This document shows positions 13,092 through 25,900 of a stretch of DNA of 64,000 nt, piece after piece (the first letter of the stretch is position 1; every line of letters starts with the position of its first letter). Source of the stretch: Protonemura montana (taxonomy: Eukaryota; Arthropoda; Insecta; Plecoptera; Nemouridae). The notes beneath the pieces are model-generated. The model did not search any database. It worked only from the letters and a program-made list of their open reading frames with translations, and was not told where the DNA came from. The position numbers and the translations under genes were made by a program. The stretch covers positions 13,082,001-13,146,000 of the forward strand of contig OX387606.1 in assembly GCA_947568835.1 (NCBI GenBank). The letters are read 5' to 3'.

Positions 13092-16000
13092 ACCCCACGC
13101 AACACGAGCCAAGGGGTTCGGGGAACACGACGTCTTCGCGAGCGTCTTGGTGAAAACAAGACGATATTGTTTGTCCAAACATGCACGCCATTATTAAATA
13201 GTAACAATGTCGGCAGACCTGACGATGTCGAGAACATTCGGTCTTACTACCAACATCCGTGTTCTCCTCTCGAAAATAAACGAAGGATTCTTCCTTAGTG
13301 TACTTCGTTTCTCCAAGTAAAGTTAGTCTTATAATTAATTTAGATTCATATTAAGTGTAAGCCATAAACAGTTGGCCGTAAGAGACGGCTTCGCTTCTCT
13401 TCGAACATTTCAAAAAGAAGACAAACTTTTTTTACCTGTCCGCCGAGAGAACGTTATAAAATTTCACGGGATCCCTAGAAAACGTTAAGGTGTACACGAA
13501 AGTACGCGGCGTTAAAAGTAAACGTAAATTATGTACGCGCGAGCGTCCCGTTTTAACCCATCCCTTCCGCGCCCAACTCTACGTGGATGTGCCAACCCCA
13601 ACCAAGGCGTCTTAATGCTGAATAACAAGGAACAACTCTTAAAAAATAAAGAAAAATATTTAAGTATGGAAACGAAGAAAAGGCAAGAAAAAAAAGTTTC
13701 ATTTTTCCATCTTTTACCACTGCCCCACGTAGAACTTCACTTCGCTGTGTGCCTTGCACTCCTTTTCAAGATAGGAAAGATGCCACTTAAGTTGCATATT
13801 CTAACGCGGCTTAGGAAATAATTCACCGAGGCAGTGCTGTGAATGTGTGGATCCCAAAACGACAACTCAATTAGCCCTCTCAGCTGGCATGTATTATTAG
13901 CAAGGTGAGAGGCTCACTATCCCGTATCCTGCCCTGCCCCTAGTTCCTAATACTGCCGCCGCGGCGCTCGGCTCACTGAATAAAACACCGGGCAAGTTTT
14001 ACAGCTAGCTAACATCTTTCGCCGTTGAATAAACCGTCGACGAAGGGTCGGCACATTGGGTAGGGCGTTGAGAAACAATTTTTACTTTTTACCTCTCATC
14101 GCTTTGCGTCTGTGCATGTTTAATTGGATTGATACAATTACACACGGCGATTCTTTTCATGTAGACGAATCTGACGTAAAAGAAGGAATCAGAAAGTCAG
14201 TATCGGTCAGTGTATTAATATAAATTGATCTGAAAGGATGAAAATAACACTTTTACAGCTAGAAATAGAAAGGTCTGAATTTCGCAAATAAAAGTCGAGA
14301 TTTTTTTTTTAGATCGGTCGAATGCAATTTTCTTTACGAATTATCCGCCAGTAGATGCTGTCTATTGAAAGCGGTGTCCTGTAGCTCTACGAGGGAAAAA
14401 AAACAGACCTAATGCCATTTGGATCGCAAACCGCGTTGCTCGGCACAGGATTAGTCCTCGGAAAAGACCGACCGGGAAACTGTCAGGGCAAATGTGGATT
14501 TATTTTCTCTATATTAGATTACATAAACCGCGCTCCCTGCGAACCACTGGATAGCGAGAGAGAGGAGGCGGTAGGTTGATCAAACTCGCTCAATGGCCAT
14601 ACTCATCCCGATCCTGCTTTCGGAAAATCAGGACGAAGAACTTGTAGTTCCTTCGCGACGACCGCGGTAAAGAATCCGAGATGAATGTGCTTGGCAGGTA
14701 GCTACAGGGCGATGAAATTTAATTTAAATTTGATTTTTTTTTTTTTTCAATCAATTGGATAAAATAACGCCTGTAGATAGTGGATGATTTTTTATTATCT
14801 TGTGCAGATCTGAAGCAGTGTAAGAAGACAAATGTTTAGGTTTGGAAAGAAATGAGATTTTTTTAATGCAAATTTTTCCTACGTTTCGAAAGTTATTTTT
14901 GATCAGCTGCCTTGACTTTTCTTCAATAACAAAGTAACCATAAAACATGAACCAAGGTATGAAAGGTATTAAGGTTTAAAGGTATTAAAGGTATTGAAGA
15001 ACTAAAACTAAAATTTTAAACAATTTTTTTAAACTAGTGTTAGATACACTGTTAGTAGGTTAGATACAGTGGACATCTCCAGTGTTGAAACCATCATACT
15101 GCGTAAGTTATGTAACAATATTTAAGTTTGTGTTTTTACCTTAAAAAATACGTGAAAACATGTATTGGAATTTGATAGATATTTCCCGAGCGTGCCTACC
15201 TAGATTTCAAGGCACACCCCTGAAAATAATGCAAGAAGGGCAATCGCAGCAGCTACTTTAAAACAACGAAATTGTAATTCTGTATGCATTTCCTGAACGA
15301 CAGTTTTTAATAAAGGATATGGGGCTTGAAATGGATGCACGTAAAACAACTCCACGTGTTAGTCTATGCTATTTAGCATAAAAAATGTATAAAACCAAAT
15401 TGCAATTGTGTATCATTCTCCGCTCTGTATCTCCGCTCTGTAACTCACGTACGATGAAGTATATCCGAGATAAAGGTATATCTGCTCCCGAATTTCATCT
15501 CAAATATCTTGAGATATGCGCGTTAAGTTCGGGGATCCCTCAGGAGTTACCAGGTTTGAACAGGGGATCTCGGATCTCACAGATACATCCCATTCTCGCA
15601 AATAGAGATTGCACAAATTCCGTGCCTCCTCCTCCTGGCAGTCTCACTTTGAGAATAGCTCGGCTCGACTTTGATGGGTGTGTACATGGTGTTACGTAAA
15701 CCTTGTCGTGAACCACCCTTGATATCTGCAGCAGCAGCAGCATCCCTCCTCCTTGTAGCGCTTTATCATTATTGATATGACAAGACAAAAATATAATAAA
15801 TAGGGGATGAAAGAATTGGAAGATGCCAGCTACTTTTTTTAAGAAAGTGTGAATGCCTAGAAAGTGTGCACCTAGTCCCTAACGACCAAATTTAATAAAA
15901 GCAACAAATTTCGATGGAAAATCATGTGGAAAATCAATGGCTGCTTTGCTGTTAACATCTTGGTGTATACTTTAAAATGGTTTCTTGCAACAGATCTCCC

Positions 16001-16751
16001 AACTCTAACCCTATAGTGTTCTGAATGTCATTAAAATATAAGAATCTTTTCCTGAAATACTAAACTTTTAAACTGTATCACCTGACAGAAAACTACCATT
16101 CAGTTCAAAAGCGTATCATAAATGAGTGGATGACACTAAAATCCAAAGTCGCTTCGTATTATACAAGCTTATTGCTTCTAATTTATCTGTCTCGTACTAG
16201 TTTTTTTTCGCTGACGTGAAAATAACACATTTAAAAGGCTCTATTTGACCAAACAACTCGACTAATCGAGCAAACGCCATTCATTCTGCAATCGATTAAA
16301 TAATACATGTTTGCTTTTGACAACTGTATATCTGATCATGTAATTGCAAAAATTATAAGCACTTAGCGCATGACCCGTTTCAATCCTTCTGAGGGAATAT
16401 TCTGTGGTGTGCAAGTCTGATTTAGGGCTTGTGGTTAGCCTAATAGAACACATTTGCCCAATTGATGACCGTTCGATTATTTAATTTCAGCTAATTGACC
16501 TGTAATTGCATTGTACATGCGTACATGGTCAGCACTTAATTAAGAAAATCGTTTCATATTGAATAATCGTGTAACGAACAATTAGAACATCATTATATTT
16601 TGATAGAGAGCAAAGCTCATAGACAGTGTCGTAATTAAAAAAATAGACAATTATTTAATGTGAAACCATTTCATTGTAGCTCGAATTTTAAACAGCTGTC
16701 TTCGTGGTAAATGTTCGCCATGACTACTTTACTGACAAAAATTGAGGATGC

Positions 16752-17052
16752 TACTAAGTGAAGTTACCGTCGTTTCGAGTGCAGACATATTAAATTTCTA
16801 TATTTCTCGCAGATTTCTCGCATTTTACACTGGTTTACGCTTAATTAATCTTTAATAGTGTTAACTTCAACGTTTGATAGACATGTAACGGTATTTTGAA
16901 TCGTAATTAATTAATCGCAGAGTTTTTTTTAAGGGCAAAACCGCGAGCGCTATCGGTCGGCACCTACCGTTACCACGTGTTGCCGGCTCGAATGCTCGAC
17001 AGAAAGTTCAACATTAACGCTGGCTCTCTGACTGTACCTATAAATTCAATAG
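16752..17052 (+). repeat. Interspersed repeat R1, copy 2
   Basis: Same landmarks as the copy at 11490: GTTACCGTCGTTTCGAGTG near 16763, GTTTACGC at about 16832, GAGCGCTATCGG, GTTACCACGTGTTGCCGGCTCG-like core at about 16969-16990, AACGCTGG and CTCTGACTGTACCTATAAA at the end. The most complete plus-strand copy. No clear terminal inverted repeats or TSD. Confidence 0.75.
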
Positions 17053-18811
17053 TGAAACTGTTGAAGATAAAATATGTCAAACAAAAAGACTGCGTACAGA
17101 AATGACATGCATCACGACACTGAACACAACTGAATTTGTCATCAAACAAGAAATTATAGCAAGCATATCATTTTTTTTTGTCTCGATATCAATAATTTCG
17201 AGGCTAGATAGCGAGTGATTAAATGTGATTACCGCGCGTTAAGCCCGGTTCTCGCCGTTGGCGGCGTGCGTGAGTTTCGTTGCATATAATGCTCATCATG
17301 CAGGAAATGTATGCTAAATACCGGATTCCGTGCTAGAGTGTGTGCTTCCAGTCCAGCAACAAGTTCAGAGGGTTTGGAGGGTGCAAGAACTCTGCACTAC
17401 CGACACGTGACTACAACATTAACCCAGCGTGTGCTTGCACTTCCGTCGAGCGGCGAGGGCGAATGTTATCTCATCAACTGCGACTGTGGTGGGGCGTAAG
17501 AACCTGTTAGCTACTACTTGTTGGAATTATTCGACAATGGAGTTTTTCTCAAAAAATAGAGGTTGTTAATTCGCCATCAGTCTTGGCGAGTGCGCATTTT
17601 ATGTGGATTAACAGCTTATCTCTTCAATTGAAAGCAAAGATCTTCTCACAAGTTTTCCTCTGAAGTCAAAAAGGCGTGGCACTATCGAACTCTACAGTGG
17701 TTTGGTTCGGTGTTTGGTGGTTGGTAGGTTGGTTCAAACATTTACTTAAAAAAAAAACTGTGATTACTGACATTGGCACCGCATTGGGTGGGGATAAAAA
17801 GCGAACAGGGTGGGACCCGTAACATAAATCATGGTAAAAATAAGGTGAATTTGAAACTTGCATTTTTGAAAAATAGCTCTTCTAAGCTGGATACACATTT
17901 GAATGGTTGCCACATTCACAAAATTATAAATCCCGTAGCTAAAAGAATCCAGGAAGCTAAACCTCGCAGCAGAAGGGATACGTCCACCAGAAAAAAATTC
18001 AAATTCAGAGCAATCTATGAAGAAACATACAAGTTTAAATCATATGCAAAAATCCTATAGGTGCTGACAGGTCGTAAAACAAAACAACGACAACAATAGC
18101 TTAGGATCACTCAAGCTATTGAAGACCATACAGAAATTAAATGAAACTAACTTTTTGAAATTGTTTTTTGCTACGTATACAGGTTATTTCTCTTTGTAAA
18201 GGAATTTCTCATCCGACCTGAGGAATATTTCATTCATTTCACTCAGGTTGACGGGGTTAAAATGTGTCTCGACTAACGAACAAAAATAACGCATTATTTA
18301 ATGCGATGAAGCATGTTTAACAAGTTTCTAAAAAGCCGATTTTAAGTGACGTACCAAAGTGATCTATCAACATTGCCAGTCAAACATGATGAAAATGACC
18401 CATGAACCGACCCTTTGTACCTCTAACATTCGCCACGTTTCTGTCCAGTAAAACCAACCCGTGTCGATTCGAAACATTTGTCATCGACTTCCGTGTACGA
18501 ACAATCCTTCTTTTTCAAGGAGCCGTGAGCAGGAGTCCTGCACGCGCACTGGTTCGCGTGCTTGTCCTCTTGCAGGGTGCACGTGGCCGGAAAATTATCG
18601 AAGCCCTTTTTTTCTGTCGTTAATTTATCGTGATGCATCATCTCATTCGGTCAACCAAGGGGAACTGACCAAACCCATGCTTATCCAAAGCACTCGACCG
18701 TGAAATATTATGCGAAATATGACCAGGATGTCGTCCTTTGAAACCTGGCTAGCTACTGAAACTGTTAATTGTGTGCCTTGTTTTTAAGAAGTGTTGGTAT
18801 TATACGTATTA

Positions 18812-19095
18812 CCATTGAGTTTATAGGTATAGTCAGTGGGCCAGCGGTAATGTTAAACTTTCTGCTGAGCTAACAAGCCGGCAACACTTGGTAATGGTAG
18901 ATGCCACGCAATGGCTCTTGCGGTCATCATTTTTTATAAACCTTTACAATCAAATAATTACGACTCACACTACGATATATATAGATCAATCGTTAAGTTG
19001 GGCGTTAATAAACATAAATTGAGCGTAAACCTGACTCCTGCAAGAAATAAGAAAATTAAATTTCGACGGTGACTCACTATACTTAGAAGCATCCT
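18812..19095 (-). repeat. Interspersed repeat R1, copy 3
   Basis: Minus-strand copy: begins TTGAGTTTATAGGTATAGTCAG on the plus strand, has the GCCGGCAACACTTGG core at about 18877, a GCGTAAACC box near 19023, and ends CGACGGTGACTCAC. It also shares the few bases beyond (ACTTAGAAGCATCC against GGATGCTACTAAGT of the copy at 16752), so the family extends slightly past the CACCGTCG box. Confidence 0.75.
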
Positions 19096-19314
19096 TCATA
19101 TTTGTTAGTAAAGTTTTAATTTGGCGGTCATTTGTCACGAAGACCATTTAAAACAAGCGCCATGGTAGTACGAAAATACTTTCATACATATGTTTGCCAT
19201 TTTAATTTATTTTCAAACTCAGCTTGCATAATCGGCGACATTCTGTGTATGCGTGCCTATCGTGTTATGTTCTACAACAGTTCCATCGATCTCTTGATAA
19301 AGGCTAGACCATAG

Positions 19315-19433
19315 TGGGGTCGGCGTCGGCCACTGACAATCAACCTACGGGACCCAACGGGCGTCGATTATCATCCGCTGCCCTCGCTTGTTCAACCGAC
19401 GCCGGCGTCGGCGTCGACGGCGTCGGTGGTCGC
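19315..19433. repeat. GGCGTC/GACGCC-rich patch
   Basis: Contains GGTCGGCGTCGGCC near 19319 and GACGCCGGCGTCGGCGTCGA followed by CGGCGTCGG around 19399-19428; the opposite orientations of the hexamer can pair into a short hairpin. Confidence 0.8.
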
Positions 19434-20044
19434 TTCATCTATAGTTACGTTGGAACACCGTATAACCAACACAATAGCCGCGGTTTAGAGGCTGATAGCT
19501 ATTTTCTGACGGGTGAATTATTAATAAACTCTTGGTAGAGATATAGGATGATATGATTTCTACTACCCTCTCCATAGTTTCATCCCCTTCTCTCGATTGT
19601 ACCTCACCGGATGCGGTCGCATCAGCCTCTGTGTGGTCAATAGCCAATGAGGATCCTGGATTATGGGCTGTACGGGTTACATTTTCGATGTGGACAGTTA
19701 ACCGATAACATTGACGTTTCTAATTATTGTTTGGCGGCTGAGGGGAGTGCAATATTGCTAGTCGGTGACGCGATTTTGCGGCCAGACATTTAAATTATGC
19801 TCAAGATATGGTCAAGACCCTCGTTATTTGTTTTTTAAACGCATTTCCTTTTGTGTACATCCGCCATTTACATCTAATTATGATTTATATAATGTTTTCT
19901 AAAATAACTGTTTCTTGATGCCAAATTTTTAAAACATAAAAACGCCCAAGCATAACAAGATTAATGTAAGATTCAACTTTTGGTAGCCATGAAGATGCAG
20001 AATTTCAATTTTGCTTACTTATGTTACTCCGGCTTCGTTGGTGG

Positions 20045-20570
20045 AAGTGCCAAGTTTGTTCTGCGGGATGCGTTTAGGAGCAAATCCTTAATATTACAAT
20101 TTTTCGTTAGAGAGATTGAAAAAAAAATTACCCACTAATGTCCACTATTAAAATTTTCTTTACTCCTGGATAAAGTGGAGTGAAATCAATTTCCATGGCA
20201 AAAACCAATCATAGGCAGTGAAAGTCGGCTGTTTCTGGAAGTTAGAAGCTTGACTCTGAGTTGAAAAATATTATAAAATCAGGCCCAAGGAAATGAACGC
20301 CGCAAAGGCAGGTGTCAGGAGTTATTAAATAAACAATGTAACGTTCTCGCCTGTTTCATTTCAGAGGTGCCAAGTTTGCTCTGGGGGCTGCGTTTAGGGA
20401 CAGATTTAAAAGAAGCCTTAGTACGAATTTATCAAAGACTTTCACAATTCGAAGAGTTCGAAACACCAAAATGTTGACAAAATTTAGTCCATTTTAAATA
20501 AAACGCTAAAACCAAAAAAATTTGTCAGAGTGGACACGATTGCTCTGCGGGCTGCGTTCAGGCGCAAAAC
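20045..20570 (+). repeat. Three diverged copies of a GCTCTGCGGGCTGCGTTTAGG unit
   Basis: A recognisable 40-45 bp unit recurs at 20045-20088, 20364-20405 and 20527-20570: GTGCCAAGTTTG, then CTCTGCGGG.TGCGTT, then AGG.GCAAA and an AAGAA.CCT(T)A tail in the latter two. Spacing is 319 and 163 bp. The DNA between holds an R2 copy after the first unit. Likely a decayed transposable element or local tandem array. Confidence 0.6.
20139..20278 (+). repeat. Interspersed repeat R2, copy 1
   Basis: Alignable over about 130 bp with 59176-59305: TCCACTATTAAAATTTTCTT, CCTGGATAAAGTGGAG, CCATGGCA...CCAATCATAGGCAGTGAAAG, TCGGCTGTTTCTGGAAGTTAG and CTGAGTTGAAA. Lies inside the repeat patch at 20045-20570. Family unknown. 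Confidence 0.7.
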
Positions 20571-22224
20571 TAAAAAGAACCTATTTCGCGTTTACTTGAT
20601 ATTACTCATTCACCTAGTCAGTAAATTACATGAACAAATCAATAAAAAATCAATAAAAAACCTGTTATAAAATCAGTCACAAACACACACACCTTAAATT
20701 AGCGACACACATAAGTGCACTCGACCACCAATCGCAACTCAATAAAACAAGAAAATGAATGGTGCAGCACCCCAACCCGTGGATACCGGGGAATCGTTGA
20801 AGTGGCATAATCGCGGTGCTTTCATTAGCCCGCCGAGTGGCAGTCACGCACGCATAACGCACACCTCGCGATATGGCGACATCTGGAGAGCGACGACGCC
20901 GCCGCCAGCACGCACTATGCAAGCCTGGCCAGGCATGGCGCACGCAACGTACAGGTATTGTCTCATTGATTGCTGGTGGCAGTGCCGATCGCGACTCGGT
21001 GCAACCGCTGCATTCATAATTCACCGAGGATGTTGTTGGCTTTATTAATTGTCGGTGGCATTGCGTACATCGGCGTCGGTGTGCGATCGTGATTGAATTT
21101 TTTATTGTGTTGGTTGACACTGTTTTTGGTTGTCTAGGTCAGTGGTGTCAACTGTTTTGAATAGTTTAACCATGCATATTTTTGTTTTTGCGTTGTAACG
21201 TCTTCTCTTTTCTTTTACTGTAAAAGTTACATTTCAACGAACACAACTGAAAAACTAAACATATTTTGCATAATATTTGCCAGTTGTTTAAGTTTGTTGT
21301 TTAAAAGTAACATATGTCGTGTTGTAGTTTGTTTGTAATTGAATACGACCTATTAAATCAAAGTATGGTATTATCGACAGATGTTTACAGTTTTTGAACG
21401 CACTCAGGCATGGTAATATAATGGTAATATCTCGTCAAAAGTACCTAATTCGTCTGCTGGACATAACACATGATATGCCGTGCTTTTTTTCCAGCTACAA
21501 AGGGTTATTGAAACGCTAACCAATGCCAGATTTGCCGCTCTGTGATTGGCTGAACGTAACGCATAAATTAATTGTCTTATTTTTGGCTGCACAACGTTGA
21601 TCAGAATGTTCGAGTGCGCGAGCCACCGTTGAAAAAATAAAAAGAATAAGCGTGCTGCAGTGCATGTATCAATTAGTGCTGTCAATGCTTTCGAATGGAA
21701 AATAAATACAAATTAAAGGAGAACATGGTGGCCAGGGGCCAAATCAAACGTGGCATTAAATTTTCACGAGTTTGAATGAAGTGAGTGGAATTAGCTGAAG
21801 GGTAGTTGCACCACGGTGAGTTTCCAGAGAGGGGGTATGGGAGGTGGGCGATCATGTTTGTTACCCCCTTACGGTCCCTATGAGTAATAACCCTTACTCT
21901 ACGTTTACGGCCCTAGCATATCACACTGCGCACACACTGACGGGAGATGAGATATTTTTTTTATACACGTTTGTTGCTTATTGCTTCATATTTCGAAATG
22001 GAATTAAAAATATGTATATTTGAAAATTATTTTATATGGTCGTACACATTTTTTTTTTCGGATTTGGCTCCGTTTTAATTTTAATAGGTATCAAGTTGTA
22101 GTTTTGGAGTTATACTAACCAGTACATTTTTAAATTCAAATTTTGAAGTTTTAAATTTTATTTAATTTAACGTGGTTATTAAATATCTTCCCAATTTTAT
22201 TAAAATACTCGTATGTCTGCCCGA

Positions 22225-22440
22225 TATCGTACCCACAAATTGGCACCCCGGCGGCTTTTGGGTATATCGCGCAGCGTGCGGGGGGTGCCCATCGCCAGCG
22301 TCTAGAGCATGGTCCATATTTAGGGGATGAAGCGTGAAGCGTCGAGCCAGCCCCTGGAATGGCCGGCGTCGAGCTAGGGGGGAGGGTCCGGCGCCTGCGT
22401 CGCTCCCCCGGCCCGCTGTGACGTCACAAGAGAAATACAC
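22225..22440 (+). promoter_or_regulatory. GC-rich putative proximal promoter of acj6 with a full CRE
   Basis: A sharp CpG- and GC-rich island in AT-rich surroundings, starting 370-580 bp upstream of the acj6 ATG. It contains the complete cAMP-response palindrome TGACGTCA at 22419-22426 and several C-rich/G-rich boxes. No TATA box with good spacing was recognised. Position and composition suggest a promoter or 5' UTR; the transcription start is not visible. Confidence 0.45.
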
Positions 22441-22737
22441 CGACGGTAACCTCCCACCGCGCAGTCCCCCATTCAATCCACTTGCCAACAGCCCTCATTG
22501 TATCAAAACATACGGACGTTACTGGTCGGCCCGTGGAATCTGTCAAACAAGTGATCTCTCCCCGCAGTTTGAAAATCACGCACCAATGAAAATTTGATTT
22601 TAACCACATTTAAAAAAATATATAAATTAAAAAATAAACAAAATAAGAACATAAATAGCAGTGCGATGAAATAACAGCGAGTAAAATTTTCAATGACGTT
22701 TTGATATGGTGCCTTGGTGGAGGTGTTAGTAGTGTAA

Positions 22738-22785
22738 CTGTTGACGTTTTGTTGACGGCGTTGACGTTGTTGACGGCTGGGTGCT
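22738..22785 (+). repeat. Short GTTGACG repeats just upstream of the acj6 start codon
   Basis: Five imperfectly spaced GTTGACG heptamers (with variable T/G-rich spacers) occur about 25-70 bp before the ATG. On the likely 5' UTR this would be a small GU/GAC-repeated leader; on the other strand it reads CGTCAAC. Origin or role unknown. Confidence 0.6.
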
Positions 22786-22809
22786 GGACGGTTGGGTGGC
22801 CCCGGCTGA

Positions 22810-22953
22810 ATGATGTACTCGCCGGAGAAGATGATGAACGGCAAGCCGACGCTGCACTCGCCCATCAGCGCGCCAGGCTCTTGCTTCCCGGGCAGGTATT
22901 CGCCCACGTACCGGTCGCCCGACCCAATGCGAAGGTGCATGCCGAACCCGTCG
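22810..22953 (+). CDS. acj6: acj6 (POU4/Brn-3 class) coding exon 1: start codon and first half of POU-IV box
   Basis: First coding exon of the class IV POU transcription factor, residues 1-48. The frame opens with two adjacent ATGs (22810 and 22813) directly after an in-frame TGA at 22807-22809, so translation cannot begin further upstream in this exon; the second ATG has A at -3 and may be the better start. The peptide runs through SAPGSCFPGRYSPTYRS-type residues and ends MRRCMPNPS. The segment RYSPTYRS...MRRCMPNP is the N-terminal half of the POU-IV box shared by insect Acj6 and vertebrate BRN3 proteins. A consensus donor (GTAAGT) follows at 22954, phase 0. In Drosophila acj6 acts in olfactory and visual neurons to set receptor choice and axon targeting; that role is family knowledge, not seen here. 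An untranslated 5' exon further upstream is possible but not identified. Confidence 0.9.
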
Positions 22954-25900
22954 GTAAGTCACCTTCAATACAGCTTCACTCCTAGCTTTCTTGACAACTT
23001 TGAGACCAGGAGGACCGAAAGTTATCTGACAGGGTAAATTTTAAACGAATGCGCTGTTTTCTTTTTCCGATAGTCTATCAGTTGACGTTTAGTCTAGAGT
23101 TGGAAAATTTGCAAAATTGGCACCTATTGCTAACCTAATATGTGGGGTACCGTAACACCTTTATTTTGGTATACCAGACTACGGGCTATCAGTTTTTGAA
23201 GGGCGGTTATACTTGCATATTTGTCTTGGCAAAAGCACGTTGCATTCTCTGTGTACAGTGCAAGTACTACACAATTACTGTATGCAGTCTATTTTATTGT
23301 TAAGTTCCATTTGGTGATGTTTTTTTATGGGACCACATTGTGAGGAATTCCTGGCCCATAATTTCTCAGTAACTGTCTTGTGGTCTTGTAATGGGAAAAG
23401 TGTGCGCATTTGATCCCAAAAGTTTGATCAAATTTGCTTGCCGGAATGTTGGGCAAACAAATTCCCTACTACTGTAGACATTCATCACAGCTGATAGTTT
23501 AAAAGTGCAGGTATTGTTAGTACAGGTGTGCAGATATTGGGCTGGAACAAGTCACTTCGATTCAACCTTTCTTGATTGTTTGGCGCTATACAATCAGTTG
23601 TTTTCCTCATGTACTTGAGTGGTGCCTATTTATTGTAGTGGCCAAAAAGATTATAGTTAGTACTTGTTAATACTATCTGCATACTTTATGACTCCATTCT
23701 ATTTTATTGACACTGTTATTTTATTATGGGTAGCACCTGTATCAATATTAATGATTTAAACACAATTAGCAGCAAAATTATGAGAGTCCAGCGTTCAAAT
23801 GATCAATTCCGGCAATATTTTACATACAAAAACAATTTCATTTGATGGTTTGTGTCTGGATTAACTCTAGACTTCAACCACAAACGATTGGTAAGACTCC
23901 AACGCCTAAAATCCTTGTGTGAAATAAGAAACTAGCTAAAGCTTGTTTAACGATTGATTTCGAAAATAGTACTACATAATCCACTCTACTTGAGCCAGGT
24001 CTCAAGTCAGGTCATGTGCATACCTTGCTGATATTTTTTTGTAGACAATTGACTGGTAAGAAGGCACTAGGCAGTGAGATTTATTTCTTGAACAATTCAA
24101 GACAGAGATTTCTCTTATGGTAATCTAACTTCTTGACAAGAAACTTAATTTTTGATATCATTTGACAGAAGTTGATAATGATTGACAAGTATATTTCCAC
24201 CTGATAGGCCAATTTAAAATCTGACAGTTTGTTTACAAAAAAAAATCAGCTGTGTGCAATATCATAAAACTCCGTAGTAAAAAAAAAAGTCGATTTTAAA
24301 CTTTCTTTGCGTTATGCTTGTGTTCAAAAGATCGGAAAACATGAAAGTTTTGAGTTAAAATTTGTACGGAATTGGTAGCTGCGTAAAAAAAACAGGGAAT
24401 TTTTTTCAAAATACTTCACTCTGTGTTTGTACACAACATTCAGATGTTTAATCGTGAGGGTTAGAAATTACCTTAAAATTTCGTTTAAGAAGAGGGATAA
24501 TCTCTGAAATGGGACTCTTAAAACAGGAAAACGGAATCAAAAGCAATTTTCAAATCCAATTTTCCGCACGCGAAAAAATCCAGTTTCCTGAAAAGTACAT
24601 AATCTCAAAACAAAAACTCCAAACATAAAACAAAAAGCACTACAGCGATCGCGAACGTAAAGATATAAATGTTGTTGTCAAAGTCTAAATCTGTGAACCG
24701 CCTAGATTTATTTGCTCGGCTTTGCTGATATTTGTTAAACGCAAAGGCGTATGTCGGCCTGTTTAGCAGCCGCTGTGCACATACATTATTCATACTGACA
24801 TGTAACATTCATACCAACCAAACAGTCGCGACCTGATTGTCATCTTCTCTGGCAACACCAGCTCATTACCAACCTTATAAACCGAATGTCATCCTGATAA
24901 ATTATTTAAAAAGTTAGTTCAAGTCACTAACCCGGGTCACTTAAACGCAATTACAGTGAAAATATACTAAATATATATATATATAGTACTCGTAAACCAA
25001 AGTGTAATATATATTCCAGGGAGTGTGTATACGAGGAGCTTTCTATATCTGTACATGTTAACAATTTTGAACACCTATGAAAATGTGGTGAATGTTGTAT
25101 ACAGGTACATCATGGCGTTGTAGCCAGTCGTGACAATAATATTATACTTTAGTGTGCATGCAGCTACAATGAAGTACAGAACAAGGAATTTTATTTATGC
25201 ATATTTATGTAATTTAATACTCGTTATGCACGCATAGTTGAGTAAACGACTAAATGTTATAGCAAAGCCATGGGAAAAATTGTGTGTTTCAATCTAGAAA
25301 AGAAGTAAAGCGAATGTTAAGAACTATCGACTAGTTTTTGCAAGGAATATTCAATAAATTGAGGATAGTTCGTAAAAATAAGATCAAACAGATGCCTTTA
25401 TGGCAGAAAAAAAAAATAAATACTGCTGATACCTCTAATAAAAGAGATGAAAGATAATGCACGGAGAGAAGAGTTTTCAAAGCTAATCACCTTAAACTCA
25501 AATAATACTAATTGGTTTGTATCGTGTTTGATTGCCATAAATCACAAAAACGACATTTCTCAATGTGATCCCTCAAAATTCTGCGTGCTTTCGAGGTTCT
25601 AGATACTTTCCCAATCTTCCCCTATTTCAAAGCAGATAAAGCCATCAAAAGTCATCTAATTATTATAGAGTGTATGTACTAATTTAGAGGCTGGAACTGC
25701 ATGAGAGATGATAAATCAAAACGTACAGACTCTTCAAGGGTGTTGGTGTTGCACCGTACTCATTAAATTCTTATCAATCTGGTACCTATCTGGTTCTCTT
25801 AGTGGGAGATGATACCAAATAAAAGCTTTCTTGAGCAATTTTTGTATTAAGAGCTGGTGGAAACAAATTCATTTAACGGGAATTTGAAATATTGTCTTCT

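Larger units (their letters stand above)
12411..22224. other. Upstream non-coding DNA between LINE and acj6 promoter patch
   Basis: AT-rich, no recognisable coding sequence. Holds a poly-C tract at 13077, two R1 copies, the 19.3 kb GGCGTC patch, the 20 kb repeat patch with R2, and a moderately GC-rich stretch at 20760-21090 ending in a CGGCGTCGGTG motif whose open frames on both strands show no domain. Confidence 0.6.

Noticed and set aside
20677-21120. 147-codon minus-strand frame, Cys/Arg-rich
   Set aside because: A moderately GC-rich stretch open on both strands; no motif of a known zinc-binding or secreted family, and no splice partners.
22503-22968. Minus-strand frames of 145 and 80 codons at acj6 exon 1
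   Set aside because: Antisense shadows of the real exon and its GC-rich 5' leader.
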